DNA from: Takakia lepidozioides
Lineage: Eukaryota > Streptophyta > Takakiopsida > Takakiales > Takakiaceae
Assembly (NCBI GenBank): GCA_030704615.1
Contig: CM060732.1
Span: 71,531,053 to 71,595,052 of the forward strand
Direction of reading: 5' to 3'
Length of the DNA: 64,000 nt
Part shown: positions 36,266 through 46,436 of the stretch, piece after piece
Layout: each line of letters starts with the position of its first letter
Numbering within the stretch: position 1 is the first letter of the stretch
Translations under genes and position numbers: made by a program
Notes under the pieces: model-generated
Database searches by the model: none
Told to the model about the DNA's origin: nothing
The model's input: the letters and a program-made list of their open reading frames with translations, nothing else

Positions 36266-37362
36266 TAGAGCCGTGGCACCATCTAATGACCTAGGTATGG
36301 GCTGATCTGATAAGGTAGAGGGTGCCCGTAGACCATCAAAATTTGCATTTTCTCCAATGTCCAAACTTCAATGATGAATTTTAGAATGAAAATAAATTAA
36401 GCCAGTTCCAAAAATACAAAATTTCCAAATAATTGAACTCACTGTAAGGCTTGAAAATAGTTGTTTACATTTCATTCAAATTTATATATGTCACATCTAG
36501 TAGATAAGCCTGATAATTTGTGAGTTGTAGCTCCTAGGTGTTTCTATTTATTTTTTATTTTAAAAAATAGATAATCTAATATACTTTGGAAAAATCTATA
36601 GACTTTTTGCAAGAGCCCAAACATGAGGTGTAGGTGGGTAGCATTGTAAGCCCCGAAGCTATCCCCCCAAAACCTATGTCAAACAGGTTTCATATGACCT
36701 GGATATGGCCAACATGCATTACATAATTTAAATTTGGTCATATTAATTAGTTCATTTTTGCCTGCCTTTATCGATTTCTACTACCACTTCCAAAAAAAAA
36801 AAAAAACATTGTACTCATTACAATAAAGTGAAATTCACATACCGTACCACATATAAAAAGGACGTAGCAGGATTTGAGCCCCAAACCACTGGGGTAACAA
36901 AAAATGTACTATCCAATAAAAGTTCAAAATAATTCAAAATAGATTTAGGGTTGCGGGGTAGTGTGTTGAACGATGAGTCTTGGACTTGGTCGTTTTTCTT
37001 TGTTTGTGTCGTGGGATGATTTGCAGGTGCATAGTTAGGGTCCGAGATGGAAGCTTTGGAGACCACATGTGTTCAAGCGATGCGGGGAGGGTTGAAGCTC
37101 GACAACTTCCTAGCTTTTTCATACGGCCCTCAATATCGTCCTCTCCACCCTCCTCTCTACCCCATCTTTCTTTCACATTATCTGCTTTTCCTTAGTCCAC
37201 GTCCAAGCGCTCTCCAACTCTCCATCAATCTCGTTCCCACCCTCTTCATTTCTCATGCTTTTGCTGCAGTAGATCGCTCGAGACTTGGGTCTTCTCTTGC
37301 CGGTTCTTTAGGGGCACCATTGCTAGGATGTTGTATTCTACGGCTCAGCCATTTACATATTC

Positions 37363-37620
37363 ATGAAGGGAAAAGAGGTCCATGGTGACATCATCAAGGC
37401 TAGAATAGTACCAGATGTCATTCTGAACAATACCCTTGTTGATATGTATGCCAAATGTGGGAGCACTGTGGATGCAAATGAAGTGTTTGATAGGCAAACG
37501 AGATGTGGTGTTCTGGAGTGCTATGATTGCAAGACATGCACAACATGGATATGGGGGATGGAGGCTTTGGAGATCTGTGAGCAAATGCACATCAGTAGGG
37601 GGTGAAGCTAGACCTAGTCA
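37363..37620 (+). pseudogene. PPR protein fragment captured in the CACTA element
   Basis: Translation gives GKEVHGDIIKARIVPDVILN, NTLVDMYAKCGSTVDANEVFD, then in a shifted frame KRDVVFWSAMIARHAQHGYG, and again shifted EALEICEQM. These are consecutive pentatricopeptide repeats of the plant PLS type, normally found in organelle RNA-binding editing or splicing factors. Only about two repeats remain, with two frameshifts. CACTA and MULE elements often carry such host gene pieces. A further trace, VKLDLVTFIF, follows at about 37605-37635. Confidence 0.8.
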
Positions 37621-37639
37621 CATTCATTTTTGTTGTGCC

Positions 37640-39390
37640 CTATCTTCATGCCAATTTCTCCAATTTGGGTGTGCTATGGCTTGGTGGATTTGTAGCAAGT
37701 ATGGTGATGAAGATATGCTAGACTTTAGAGCCATAATGATTTTCAAGGGGTTGTGGTCTGGCCCCCAATATAGCTACACTTGTTGCTCGAGTTTCCAGCC
37801 ATTTAGCTACTTTGATTGGGCCTATATTCTTGCCAATTCCTCCATTTGTGATGTGCTATGGCTTGGAACATTTCTAACAACTAGTGTGATCAAGTTATGG
37901 TGGCCTCCTGAGCTCTTAATTTTCTTAAGGGGTTGTGGTCTGGCCCCCAACAGATCTGCACTTGTTGTTCAAGTTTCCGGACGTTCAGGTACTCAGATGG
38001 GCCTATCTCCTTGCCAATTGCTCCAATTGTGGTGTGTTATGGCTTGAAACATTGCTGACAACTAGTGTGAACAAGTTATTGTGGCCTCATGATCTCTGAA
38101 TTTTCTTAAGGGGTTTTGGTCTTGGCCCTAACAGATTTGCACTGGTAGTTCAAGTTTTCGGACGGTCAACTATTCAGATGGATCTATCTCTTTGCCAATT
38201 GCTCCAATTGTGGTGTGGTATGGCTTGAAACATTTCTAAAAACTAGTGTGATCAAGTTATGGTGGCCTCCTGAGCTCTTAATTTTCTTAAGGGGTTGTGG
38301 TCTGGCCCCCAACAGATCTGCACTTGTTGTTCAAATTTCCGAACGTTCGGGTACTCAGATGGGCCTATCTCCTTGCCAATTGCTCCAATTGTGGTGTGGT
38401 ATGGCTTGAAACATTTCTAACAATAGTGTGATCAAGTTATTGTGGCCTCATGAACTCTGAATTTTCTTAAGGGGTTTTGGTCTGGCCCCCAACAGATCTG
38501 CACTTGTAGTTCAAGTTTTCGGACGTTCAACTATTCAGGTGGGCCTACCTCCTTGCCAATTGTGTTGTGCTATGGCTTGAAAATTTTCTAACAACTAGTG
38601 TGATCAAGTTATGGTGGCCTCCTGAGCTTTGAAGTTCTTAAGGGGTTGTGGTCTAGCCCCCAACAAATCTGCACTTGTAGTTCAAGTTTCCGGACGTTCA
38701 ACTATTCAGATGGGCCTATCTCCTTGCCAATTGCTCCAATTGTGGTGTGCTATGGCTTGGATAATTTCTCAAAACTAGTGTGATAAACATATTATGACCT
38801 CCAGAGATTTAAGGGGTTGTGGTCTGGCCCCCACCAGATCTGCACTTGTTGTTCATGTTTCCGGACGTGTAGGTACTCAAATGGGCATATGTTCTTGCCA
38901 ATTGCTCCAATTGTGGTGTGCTATGGCTTGATACATTTCTAACAACTAGTATGATTAGGTTATGGTGACCTACTGAGATCTGAATTTTCTTAAGGGGTTG
39001 TGGTCTGGCCCCCAATAGATCTGCATTTGTTGTTAAGTTTCCGGACGTGTAGGTACTCAAATGGGCCTATCTTCTTGCCAACTGCTCCAGTTTGGGTGGG
39101 CTATGGCTTGGTGGATCTGTTACAAGTAGGGTGATGAAGATATGTAACCTCCACATCCATAAACATTTATAAGGGGTTCTAGTCTGGCCCGCAATAGATC
39201 TGCACTTGTCATTCAAGTTTCCAAATGTACAGGTACTCAAATGGGCCTATCTTCTTGTCATTTTCTCTAGTTTAGGTGGGCTATGGCTTGGTGGATTTGT
39301 TACAAGTAGGGTGATGAAGATATGATAGCTTCTAGAACCATAATGGTTTCTAAGGGGTTGCGGTCTGGCCCCTAGCAGATTTGCTTGGAA
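37640..39390. repeat. Ten-copy ~180-bp tandem repeat
   Basis: The marker AAGGGGTTGTGGTCTGGCCCC recurs, with changes, near 37745, 37924, 38105, 38287, 38467, 38638, 38809, 38990, 39170 and 39352, so the period is about 170-182 bases. Each unit also has TTGCCAATTGCTCCAATT and GCTATGGCTTG. The first unit joins the PPR fragment directly, so the array may have grown from the end of the captured gene. Partly open frames (GLAPNRSALVVQ) run through units but show no selection I can see. Confidence 0.9.
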
Positions 39391-39399
39391 GCTGCAGAA

Positions 39400-40110
39400 T
39401 CGGCCACATTGAATTCTGATAATTAGCTGATTGAGTGAACCTTTGATAGTTTGGAGTGACTGACATGATACTGCCAATGTGACAATAGGAAAGTATCCAG
39501 AAACATATAACAGAGATCATGAGGAGAAGTTGTGGAATGAATACTTTTCTGACTCCAGCCAATGGTGGGACAATCGAGGCATGAAGGTGAATGCTTGTTG
39601 GATTATAGAGAGTAGCAGATGCAATTGAGCATAGGAACTAGTGTGATAAGTAGGGTTGGGGTGTTTGTTGGAACAACTCTAGGCTGTCATTGTCAGCTGC
39701 TAGCAGCAAGCCAAGGATGAATGCATGATTTGTGCAGAGACATGGATAGCTGAAGGAGCAGAGATAGAGTGTGGGTCCAGATTCATCCAAGAGGGCCAGA
39801 TTTCAAGCATAAGGTTACCTATGATTCCATGTGGATCAATAGCTACAAGAAACCTGCATGGGTAGATGGTCTATCACTGACCAAAAAGTAGGAAAGTAGT
39901 TCATGGCTTTTAGCATGCCTGCGGAGACGTAGTGTAGATGTAGTATGTCACCCTTTATCATGGTTGGATTTTATTGACTCTGTTCCAACGCTTATTGTCT
40001 TGGATTATATTCTGTTTTTTGAATGGTGAATCTTAAGAGTATTTGGATTTGCAGATTCATTTGGAATGTGTGGGAATTGTAGGAGAATTGTATGGGAATG
40101 TATGAATCAC
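39400..40110. other. CACTA internal filler
   Basis: Between the tandem array and the right subterminal repeats I see no gene or recognised motif. Confidence 0.4.
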
Positions 40111-40607
40111 TTACACACCACTCTGTTAGTGGTATATGTAAGACTGTGACAGTAGGCAAGAGTGGTTGTACTCCTCCATGTAGCCCCAATCACTTACATA
40201 CCACTCTGGTAGTAATAACTCAAATACATGGTTCCTACTTGGTGGGACACACTGACTGACTTCGTGTGAATACGGACACGTGTCCGTCGATTGCTAAGTA
40301 TGATCGACGGATTGGCTGCGTCCATGTCGCATACGGTGGAAGTGGTATGTTGTAAAGTGGTTGGTTTACCACTGTGACACTTCAGATGTGATTTGGCTTA
40401 CCACTGTGACACATAAGCGAACAGCTGAACTCGGAGGCAAGTGATCGTAACCACTGTCTTTACCACTTCAGACATGTCATGTCTTTAACCACTGCTGAGT
40501 CAAGATCCACTGGTTCTAGACCACTTTGGGGCCAGAGTGGTTGGGTGTCTTTTCCCACTCAAAATGAGTGGTTACCAGAGTGGTTATTCCGCGTTTTTCT
40601 TCTAGTG

Positions 40608-42202
40608 TAAACATGTCTGCAAGCTAATCCTGCATAGGAACATAAGCTATGTCTACCTCCCCTTCAACCTGCTTGTCCCACACATAGTGATAATGGATAT
40701 CTATGTGCTTTGTACGCTTGTGAAATTCAGGATTTCTCACCAAACGAATAGCACTCTGATTATTTGACAATAAATCAGTTGCTCCCTCCTGCTTATACCC
40801 TATGTCCTAAGTCAACAACCTTCAAACCCAGATAGTCTCCTTTGTTGTTGTACATGCAGCCACATATTCAGACTTGGTTGTAGAGGTTGATGTGCATTTC
40901 TGGAATTGGCTGCTCCATGCGAATGGACCTTCGTTCATCAAGAAAATGAATCATGTCCTGGACTTGCGATTCTCCAGATCTCCCCCATAGTCCGCATCGC
41001 AATATCCCGTCAACGTATTCTTAGCCTGTTCACTGCTCCCACTGACACAAATCCCATAGTTTAGTGTGACCTTTAATTATTTAAATATCTGTTTCACGGA
41101 ATTCCAGTGAGATGTTCTTGGACAATGTGAATATTTTGCTGCACAACTGACACGTAGGCAATGTCAGTTGTTTGCCCAACATCGCAAACATGAGTGAGCC
41201 AACTGCCTCCAACTCACTATTACCTCTTTTATTATTTTCATATTGTTCAGCCACATGCAAGCTGCTCAATCTTGCATTAGGGTCAGTGGGCTTGCAGCAT
41301 CAATTCCAAAACGTTTGATGATGTGAGCAATATACCTCTTCTGATCCAGGTACATTGATATCTTCTCCATGTCTCTGGTTATTTGCAATCCCATGTAACA
41401 GTCGACTTCTCCTGCTTTCACGTCAAAATGCAGATTCAAGTATCTGATGATCTCATCCAATTTTGATTGATCACGGCTGCAAACAATTCCATCATCTACG
41501 AAGATTGCTATAATAGTCTCTGATGCACCATCACTGTAATATACACAGCAGTCAGCCTGGCTAGGCTTTAGGTCATACTTCACAAGAAAGTGATTGAACT
41601 TCTCGTTCCATGCCCTGCATGCTTGTTTAAGCCCATATAAACTTTTCTTTGAGCTTTTCTTCAAAATACAGACTTCATCTTCACGTCCTCTTTCCACATA
41701 ACCCTCTGGTTGCATCATATAAAGTTCTTTGTCCAAATCTCCATTCAGGAAAGTTGTTTTCACGTCAAACTGGACTATGCTCAAGATCGTCCTGATCGAA
41801 TCAAACTTGACAACTGGGGCGAAAGTCTCATCATAGTCTATGCCCTGTTGCTGTGAACATCCTTTAGCAACTACTCTTGCTTTGAACATCTTAATTGTGC
41901 CATCCGATTTCTGTTTGACCTTAAACACTCATTTGCACTTTATGGCTGTTCTCCCTGGTGGCAATTTGCGTAGAACCCATGTTCTGTTATGCAGCAATGA
42001 TTGATACTCTTCAGACATGGCTTCTCTCCAGCTCTCCGAATGTTCAGACTTAATGGCTTCCTGATAGGTTCTAGGCTCATCAGGTAAAGACTCAGCTTCC
42101 GCTAAACATACATGAGATGATTTCTGCCTCCTTCCTTCGTTTGGCACGTTTAACACATATTCACTCAGTCTACTCGGTGGTCTCCTTTCCCTATGTGGAT
42201 TA
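40608..42202 (-). pseudogene. Copia reverse transcriptase and RNase H
   Basis: On the - strand: SESWREAMSEEYQSLLHNRTWVL (about 41975-42045), KARVVAKGCSQQQGIDYDETFAPV (about 41805-41890), FDVKTTFLNGDLDKELYMMQ (about 41705-41770), KSLYGLKQACRAW, the catalytic IFVDDGIV near 41490 and YMGLQITRD. RNase H ends with NQSAIRLVRNPEFHKRTKHI and LADMFT, where the CACTA element is inserted; the rest of that segment resumes left of 35117. A stop separates the two parts near 41929. Confidence 0.88.
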
Positions 42203-42225
42203 AGAGAGAGAGAGAGAGAGAGAGA
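42203..42225. repeat. (AG)n end of the left retroelement copy
   Basis: The AG run begins directly after the flanking TTA and is mirrored by (TC)n at 50504-50534. Confidence 0.9.
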
Positions 42226-42453
42226 AGACTCCGGCCGTAGCCAGTGTAACTAAGAGCCACTTCACCTTTCCGCTACTGCCCCCTTTCGGGGGTGGGCCCT
42301 ATAGTAGTAAGGGTGTCCAGTGGGACATCAGGTAACCAAGGAGAGATAGAGGGGAGGGCTGCTATGAACTCCATGGGTTCCCAGGGGGGCCCTGGGGGAC
42401 CCAGGGTGCGCTAGAGGGGCTAGCTTCGAGTTGGTGTTTGTTGGTGATAATGG

Positions 42454-43652
42454 CTATGAGGGAGCGGAGTGCTGTAAGATGGATTGCTTTGAAACATAGA
42501 TGGATTGAGAGAATGGGTATTTTGAAGTTGTCATGCAGATCATTAATACTGGCGTTGTGTATGCCGCCCCGGGTTCCGGTAGTGATGACTGTGAGCGGGC
42601 TAGTCTTCCAATCCTACCGGCGAATTGCAAGAATGAGTGGGGCGTATTTTTGCCGTTTTTCCAAGATTGAGTCGTGAGGGTATTGATCATGACAGAATGT
42701 AAACTCGATAAAGTAGATGGTGAGCTACGGGGATGGTGAAGTAGGTGGCGAGGCTTGAACGGGCAGCCCTTGGATAATGAGTATGTCCGGGCAGAGCCGG
42801 GCGGGGCATGAGCAGGGTACTCGGGTGCACGTGCATGGTAGGAGCCATGGTGGTACAGTGTGGTCTGGTGGTCTCCCTTGGAATGTACCGGCGTTAATGA
42901 GGGTGAACCATCGGTTTCGGCACACTTTGTGAATAGTTTGTGGAGATGCCAGACTGCTTGGCTGTGTCGGGTGATATGAAGACCATGGATGAGCGGATGC
43001 GTGCATTGGCTAAGGAGGTGCGGCCAGGTATCACGTGCATTGTGAGTTGTGGAGCACAGTGGGCAGTAAGGTGATGGAAAGCGATGTGGCCAAAAAATGT
43101 GTTTGCGTTGGTAACCCATGTATTGGGCGTATCTGATTTTAAGTGTCTGGCGGATTTGTGCATCAGTGGTAGCTTTGGTTTGCCAGAAGTGGTTCAAGAG
43201 TTTGTGGTGTAATACCTCGGATTGGGTCCATTTTTGAATATGCACTTTGGTATGACTGATAGAGGCTGCGGCCTTTTCGTTTGCTTCTCGGGTGAGGGTG
43301 GCCAAGAGATTGCGTGTGGGTCGTGGTGCGGTCAGGTTCGGAACTGGGTGTATAAACCAAAAAGGGTAGGAGTGGACGATGTGGATAGGGTTGTTCGTGG
43401 GGTTAACTTTGAGTTTGGTGGCACCGAGCTGAGCAAGGAGGTCGGCCTCCTCATTCCCTTGAATGCCAGTGTGCGAGCATACTTTGAGTAGGTGTACTGG
43501 GTGCTTTATAGAGGCGGCTACGTTGACAATGGCTGAGATGAGGTTGCGGTCTGGATGATGGTGGTGGGAGGAGGGGCGGGCAATGTGGTTGCGGATGAGG
43601 AATAAAGAGGTAAGGCTGTCAGTAAAGATTAAGTGTGTGTGGGGGTGGGGAA

Positions 43653-43688
<36 letters not shown>

Positions 43689-43925
43689 ATCGAGTAGGAG
43701 GAGAACGTTGTATATGGCCATAAGCTTTGCTCTGAGAATAGTTGCAGGGCCAAGGAGTCTGAGGGCCACCCCTCTTCCTGTACCTACGTGATAGATACCG
43801 TAGCCTGCATTAGTTTGAGTAAGGGATTCGTCAGTGTAATGGGAGTTTGCAGGGGGGTATTTTGAGGGGATAGGATTGCTGATAGATGGAGGAATGGGGG
43901 GAGGGGGGTAGGTATATTGGTACAA
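42454..43925 (-). pseudogene. RNase H and zinc-motif part of the left retroelement copy
   Basis: On the - strand YTDESLTQTNAGYGIYH (first Asp), ATILRAKLMAIYN (the catalytic Glu is replaced by Lys) and, after a G/C homopolymer (43653-43687), the rest of RNase HI up to about 43420. A second frame from about 43305 gives VHIQKWTQSEVLHHKLLNHF, then CPLCSTTHNARDTWPHLLSQC (about 43003-43065), a CCHC-type zinc motif like those near LINE C-termini. The final part is Pro/His/Ser-rich. Frameshifts and the mutated Glu make it non-functional. Confidence 0.78.
43653..43687. repeat. Poly-G run inside RNase H of the left copy
   Basis: About 35 consecutive G on the + strand replace the stretch that in the right copy reads as normal RNase H sequence (about 45670-45690). 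Confidence 0.9.
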
Positions 43926-43989
43926 TGGGGGATAGGTGGGTGGTGGATGATGGACTTTATTTTATGAGTAACGGGTAGTAGATGTTCTA

Positions 43990-44642
43990 GTTTGTGATAG
44001 AAGGTTGTGGGTATGTCAGCGTAGTGGGGGTTTTGGACGTGCATGATGCGGATTCGGGTGGGTTCTTTTTGCCTGAGGTATTTGGAAAAAGGGGGGGTAT
44101 GGATATATTTAAGCTGGTTTGGGTCAATTGTGACTATTAGCTTGACCTCCGCAGGGAGGCGTAGAAGTGGGTGGGAGGTGGTAGGTATGCTTTGATGTGT
44201 GAGGATGATGATGGTTGAAGCATAAGAAGAGGAATGTGCAGCAAATTTGGCCCATTGAAGAGCTTCATGGGAGGTCCAAGTGGGGGTGAGCGAGACCACG
44301 GCCTTCCTAGGTATGCTGGGTAGCATTACCAGAGGCCCCGAAGATGCAATCTCTATTATGCGGGTTGGCAAAGGTGTCGAGTTCCATAGGGCAGGTTAGT
44401 GGGTTGGAGTAGTATGAATGAGTGATCTGAAATGTTTGGATAAGTAAGGTGAGAATATCTTGGGGAATAGTATGATGTGCGCTTGCTGTTTCTAGTCGCG
44501 CAAAGGAACGTGGTTTTTTAGGCGGAGTGTCTTTGAGATAGCGATCGATAAGCCAATATACTTCTGTGGCAAAATCTTGTTGAGGTGGAAGTAGCTCATG
44601 TGAGTATGTCTTTGGAGCAGAATACTTGCTCCACATAGCCAT
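43990..44642 (-). pseudogene. Middle segment of the left retroelement copy, unknown function
   Basis: The - strand from about 44642 begins MAMWSKYSAPKTYS, with FATEVYWLIDRYL and TFANPHNRDCIFGAS, then after a frameshift HEALQWAKFAAHSSSY, TIIILTHQSIP and EVKLIVTIDPNQL. The alternation of hydrophobic strands and helices could be a Rossmann-like fold, but I see no confident catalytic motif. It lies between the chromodomain and RNase H. Reverse transcriptase would be expected nearby and is absent, probably deleted. Confidence 0.45.
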
Positions 44643-44869
44643 GTTAATCTATTGGTGGGGATAAGCCCTATGTAACAGCCGTTTTGTGCATATACTAGAA
44701 AGACGAGGTCCCCTGCGGATTAGAGGTTGGGCATGTTGGATATCTTTGTCCGGGTTGCATTCAGCTATGCATATGTGTACGTTGGGCCGAGATCGGTTTA
44801 TAAATGTATCTATTGTCTATATGCTGAATGGGGGTGGCATGTTGTTGGTGAATATGTGTTAGGTAGTCA

Positions 44870-45125
44870 ATGTTAGTGGTTTTGTAGAACGTGGTGAGAA
44901 GGGTGAGATTGTGGTCGGGGTCACATTTATCATATGGGCCAAATAGATCATCTTCTATTTGCCATGTATTGTCTTCATCAGGGTAGCCGGCCCACTTGCA
45001 ATGGTAGTACGTGTCAACGTAGGTGGCCCCAAAGGCGTCAATTGATGTTTGGGTTTTTATACCTAATATGGCTTCAATGACGTAGGCATCTGGATTGTCA
45101 GAGTTAGGCGGGGAGGTAGGGTGAG
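44870..45125 (-). pseudogene. Chromodomain segment of the left retroelement copy
   Basis: On the - strand the frame reads DAYVIEAILGIKTQ (about 45050-45090), then YYHCKWAGYPDEDNTWQIED (about 44945-45004) and LFGPYDKC. The Y-V-I-E-A-I start, the K-W-x-G-Y-x-x-x-x-x-T-W core and the acidic helix are a canonical chromodomain, with a longer than usual loop between strands. Such domains bind methylated histone H3 tails. The frame then runs to a stop near 44775, and a related frame, shifted by one, continues toward the next segment. Confidence 0.8.
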
Positions 45126-45264
45126 ATATTGTGGGGGATAGTGGAGGATGGGTGGGGGTGTCTCGTGTATTGGCTGGGGAGGTGTATGTTAAGGAAGAGT
45201 TGTCGGTTGGCAGAATGTGTTGCAGGGCAAGTTCTTGAGGGTGTGTGGATTATCTCTTAATAAT

Positions 45265-46436
45265 GGTACCCACACCTTTCTATCACAAACTAAAACATCT
45301 ACTAACCGTTGCTCATAAAATAAAGGCCATCATCCACCACCCTCCTATCCCCCATTGTACAAGTATACCTACCCCCCTCCCCCGAATTAAAACAAATAAA
45401 GCCTGGATCGAGGCACTGCAACGCCTCCACAGGCCACAACACCCCCCCCCCCCCCCCCCCAATTCCTTTGATCTATCAGCAATCCTACCCCCTCAAATAC
45501 CCCCCTGCGAACTCTCATTACATTGATGGGTCCCTTACTCAAACTAATGCATGCTACGGTATCTATCACGCAGGTACGAGGAGAGGGGTGGCCCTCAGAC
45601 TCCCAGGCCCTGCAACTATTCTCAGGGCCGAGCTTATGGCCATCTACGACGCTCTCCTCCTACTCGATACATTTTCCTGCCCATACTTCATCTTCACTGA
45701 CAGCCTTACCTCCTTATTTCTCATCCGCAACCACATTGCCCGTCCCTCCTCCCACCACCATCATCCTGACCGCAACCTCATCTCAGCCATTGTCAACGCC
45801 GCCGCCTCTATAAAGCATCAGTACACATACTCAAAGTACGCTCGCACACTGGCATTCAAGGGAATGAGGAGGCCGACCTCCTCACTCAGCTCGGTGCCAC
45901 CAAACTCACAGTCAAACCCACGAACGACCCTATCCACATCGCCCACCTACCCTTTTTGGTTTATACACCCAGTTCCGAACCCTACCGCACCACGACCTTC
46001 ACGCAATCTCTTGGCCACCCTCACCCGTGAAGCAAACGAACAGGCTGTAGCCTCTATCAGTCATACCAAAGTGCATATTCAAAAATGGACCCAATCCGAG
46101 GTATTACACCACAAACTCTCGAACCACTTCTGGCACACCAAAGCGACCACTGATTCACAAATCCGCCAGACACTTAAAATCAGATATGCCCAATACATGG
46201 GTCACCAACGCAAACACATTTTCTAGCCACATCTCTTCCCATCACCTTACTGCCCACTGTGCTCCACAACTCATAATGCACGTGATACCTGGCCGCACCT
46301 CCTGAGCCAATGCACGCATCTGGTCATCCATGGTCTTCATATCACCCGCCACAACCAAGCAGTCTGGCATCTCCACAAACTATTCACAAAAAGCGCCGAT
46401 GGTACACACTCATTAACGCCGGTACCTTCCAAGGGA
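45265..46436 (+). pseudogene. RNase H and zinc-motif part of the right retroelement copy
   Basis: The + strand reads TPFYHKLKHLL, then KTNKAWIEALQRLH, a run of 19 C (45442-45460), and an RNase HI domain: HYIDGSLTQTNACYGIYHAG (about 45510-45570), ATILRAELMAIYDALLLLD with the catalytic Glu kept (about 45605-45665), and FIFTDSLTSLF (about 45690-45720). After a frameshift near 45840 the zinc region follows (VHIQKWTQSEVLHHKL; the CPLC...C motif in another frame near 46245-46315). Unlike the left copy this RNase H keeps the D-E-D residues. It is cut at 46436. Confidence 0.82.

Larger units (their letters stand above)
35117..40607. mobile_element. Non-autonomous CACTA (EnSpm-type) DNA transposon
   Basis: The ends are inverted repeats of about 29 bases starting CACTAGAAGAAAAA and continuing GCGGAATAACCACT, with one mismatch. 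TAA flanks both ends (35114-35116 and 40608-40610), a 3-bp target duplication. CACTA termini with 3-bp duplications define the superfamily. Subterminal zones on both sides are packed with AGTGGTT/AACCACT in both orientations (35140-36060 and 40110-40600), as expected for transposase-binding sites. No transposase was found. It carries a PPR fragment and a ~180-bp tandem array. It sits in the copia RNase H gene. Confidence 0.93.

Noticed and set aside
37436-38409. Open frames through the 180-bp tandem units as a repeat protein
   Set aside because: Frames are not kept across all units and unit length varies by several bases, so the openness looks accidental.
35117-40607. Reading the AGTGGTT arrays as a CRISPR-like or telomere-like array
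   Set aside because: Spacing is irregular, both orientations are mixed, and the arrays sit exactly in the subterminal zones of a CACTA element with target duplication.
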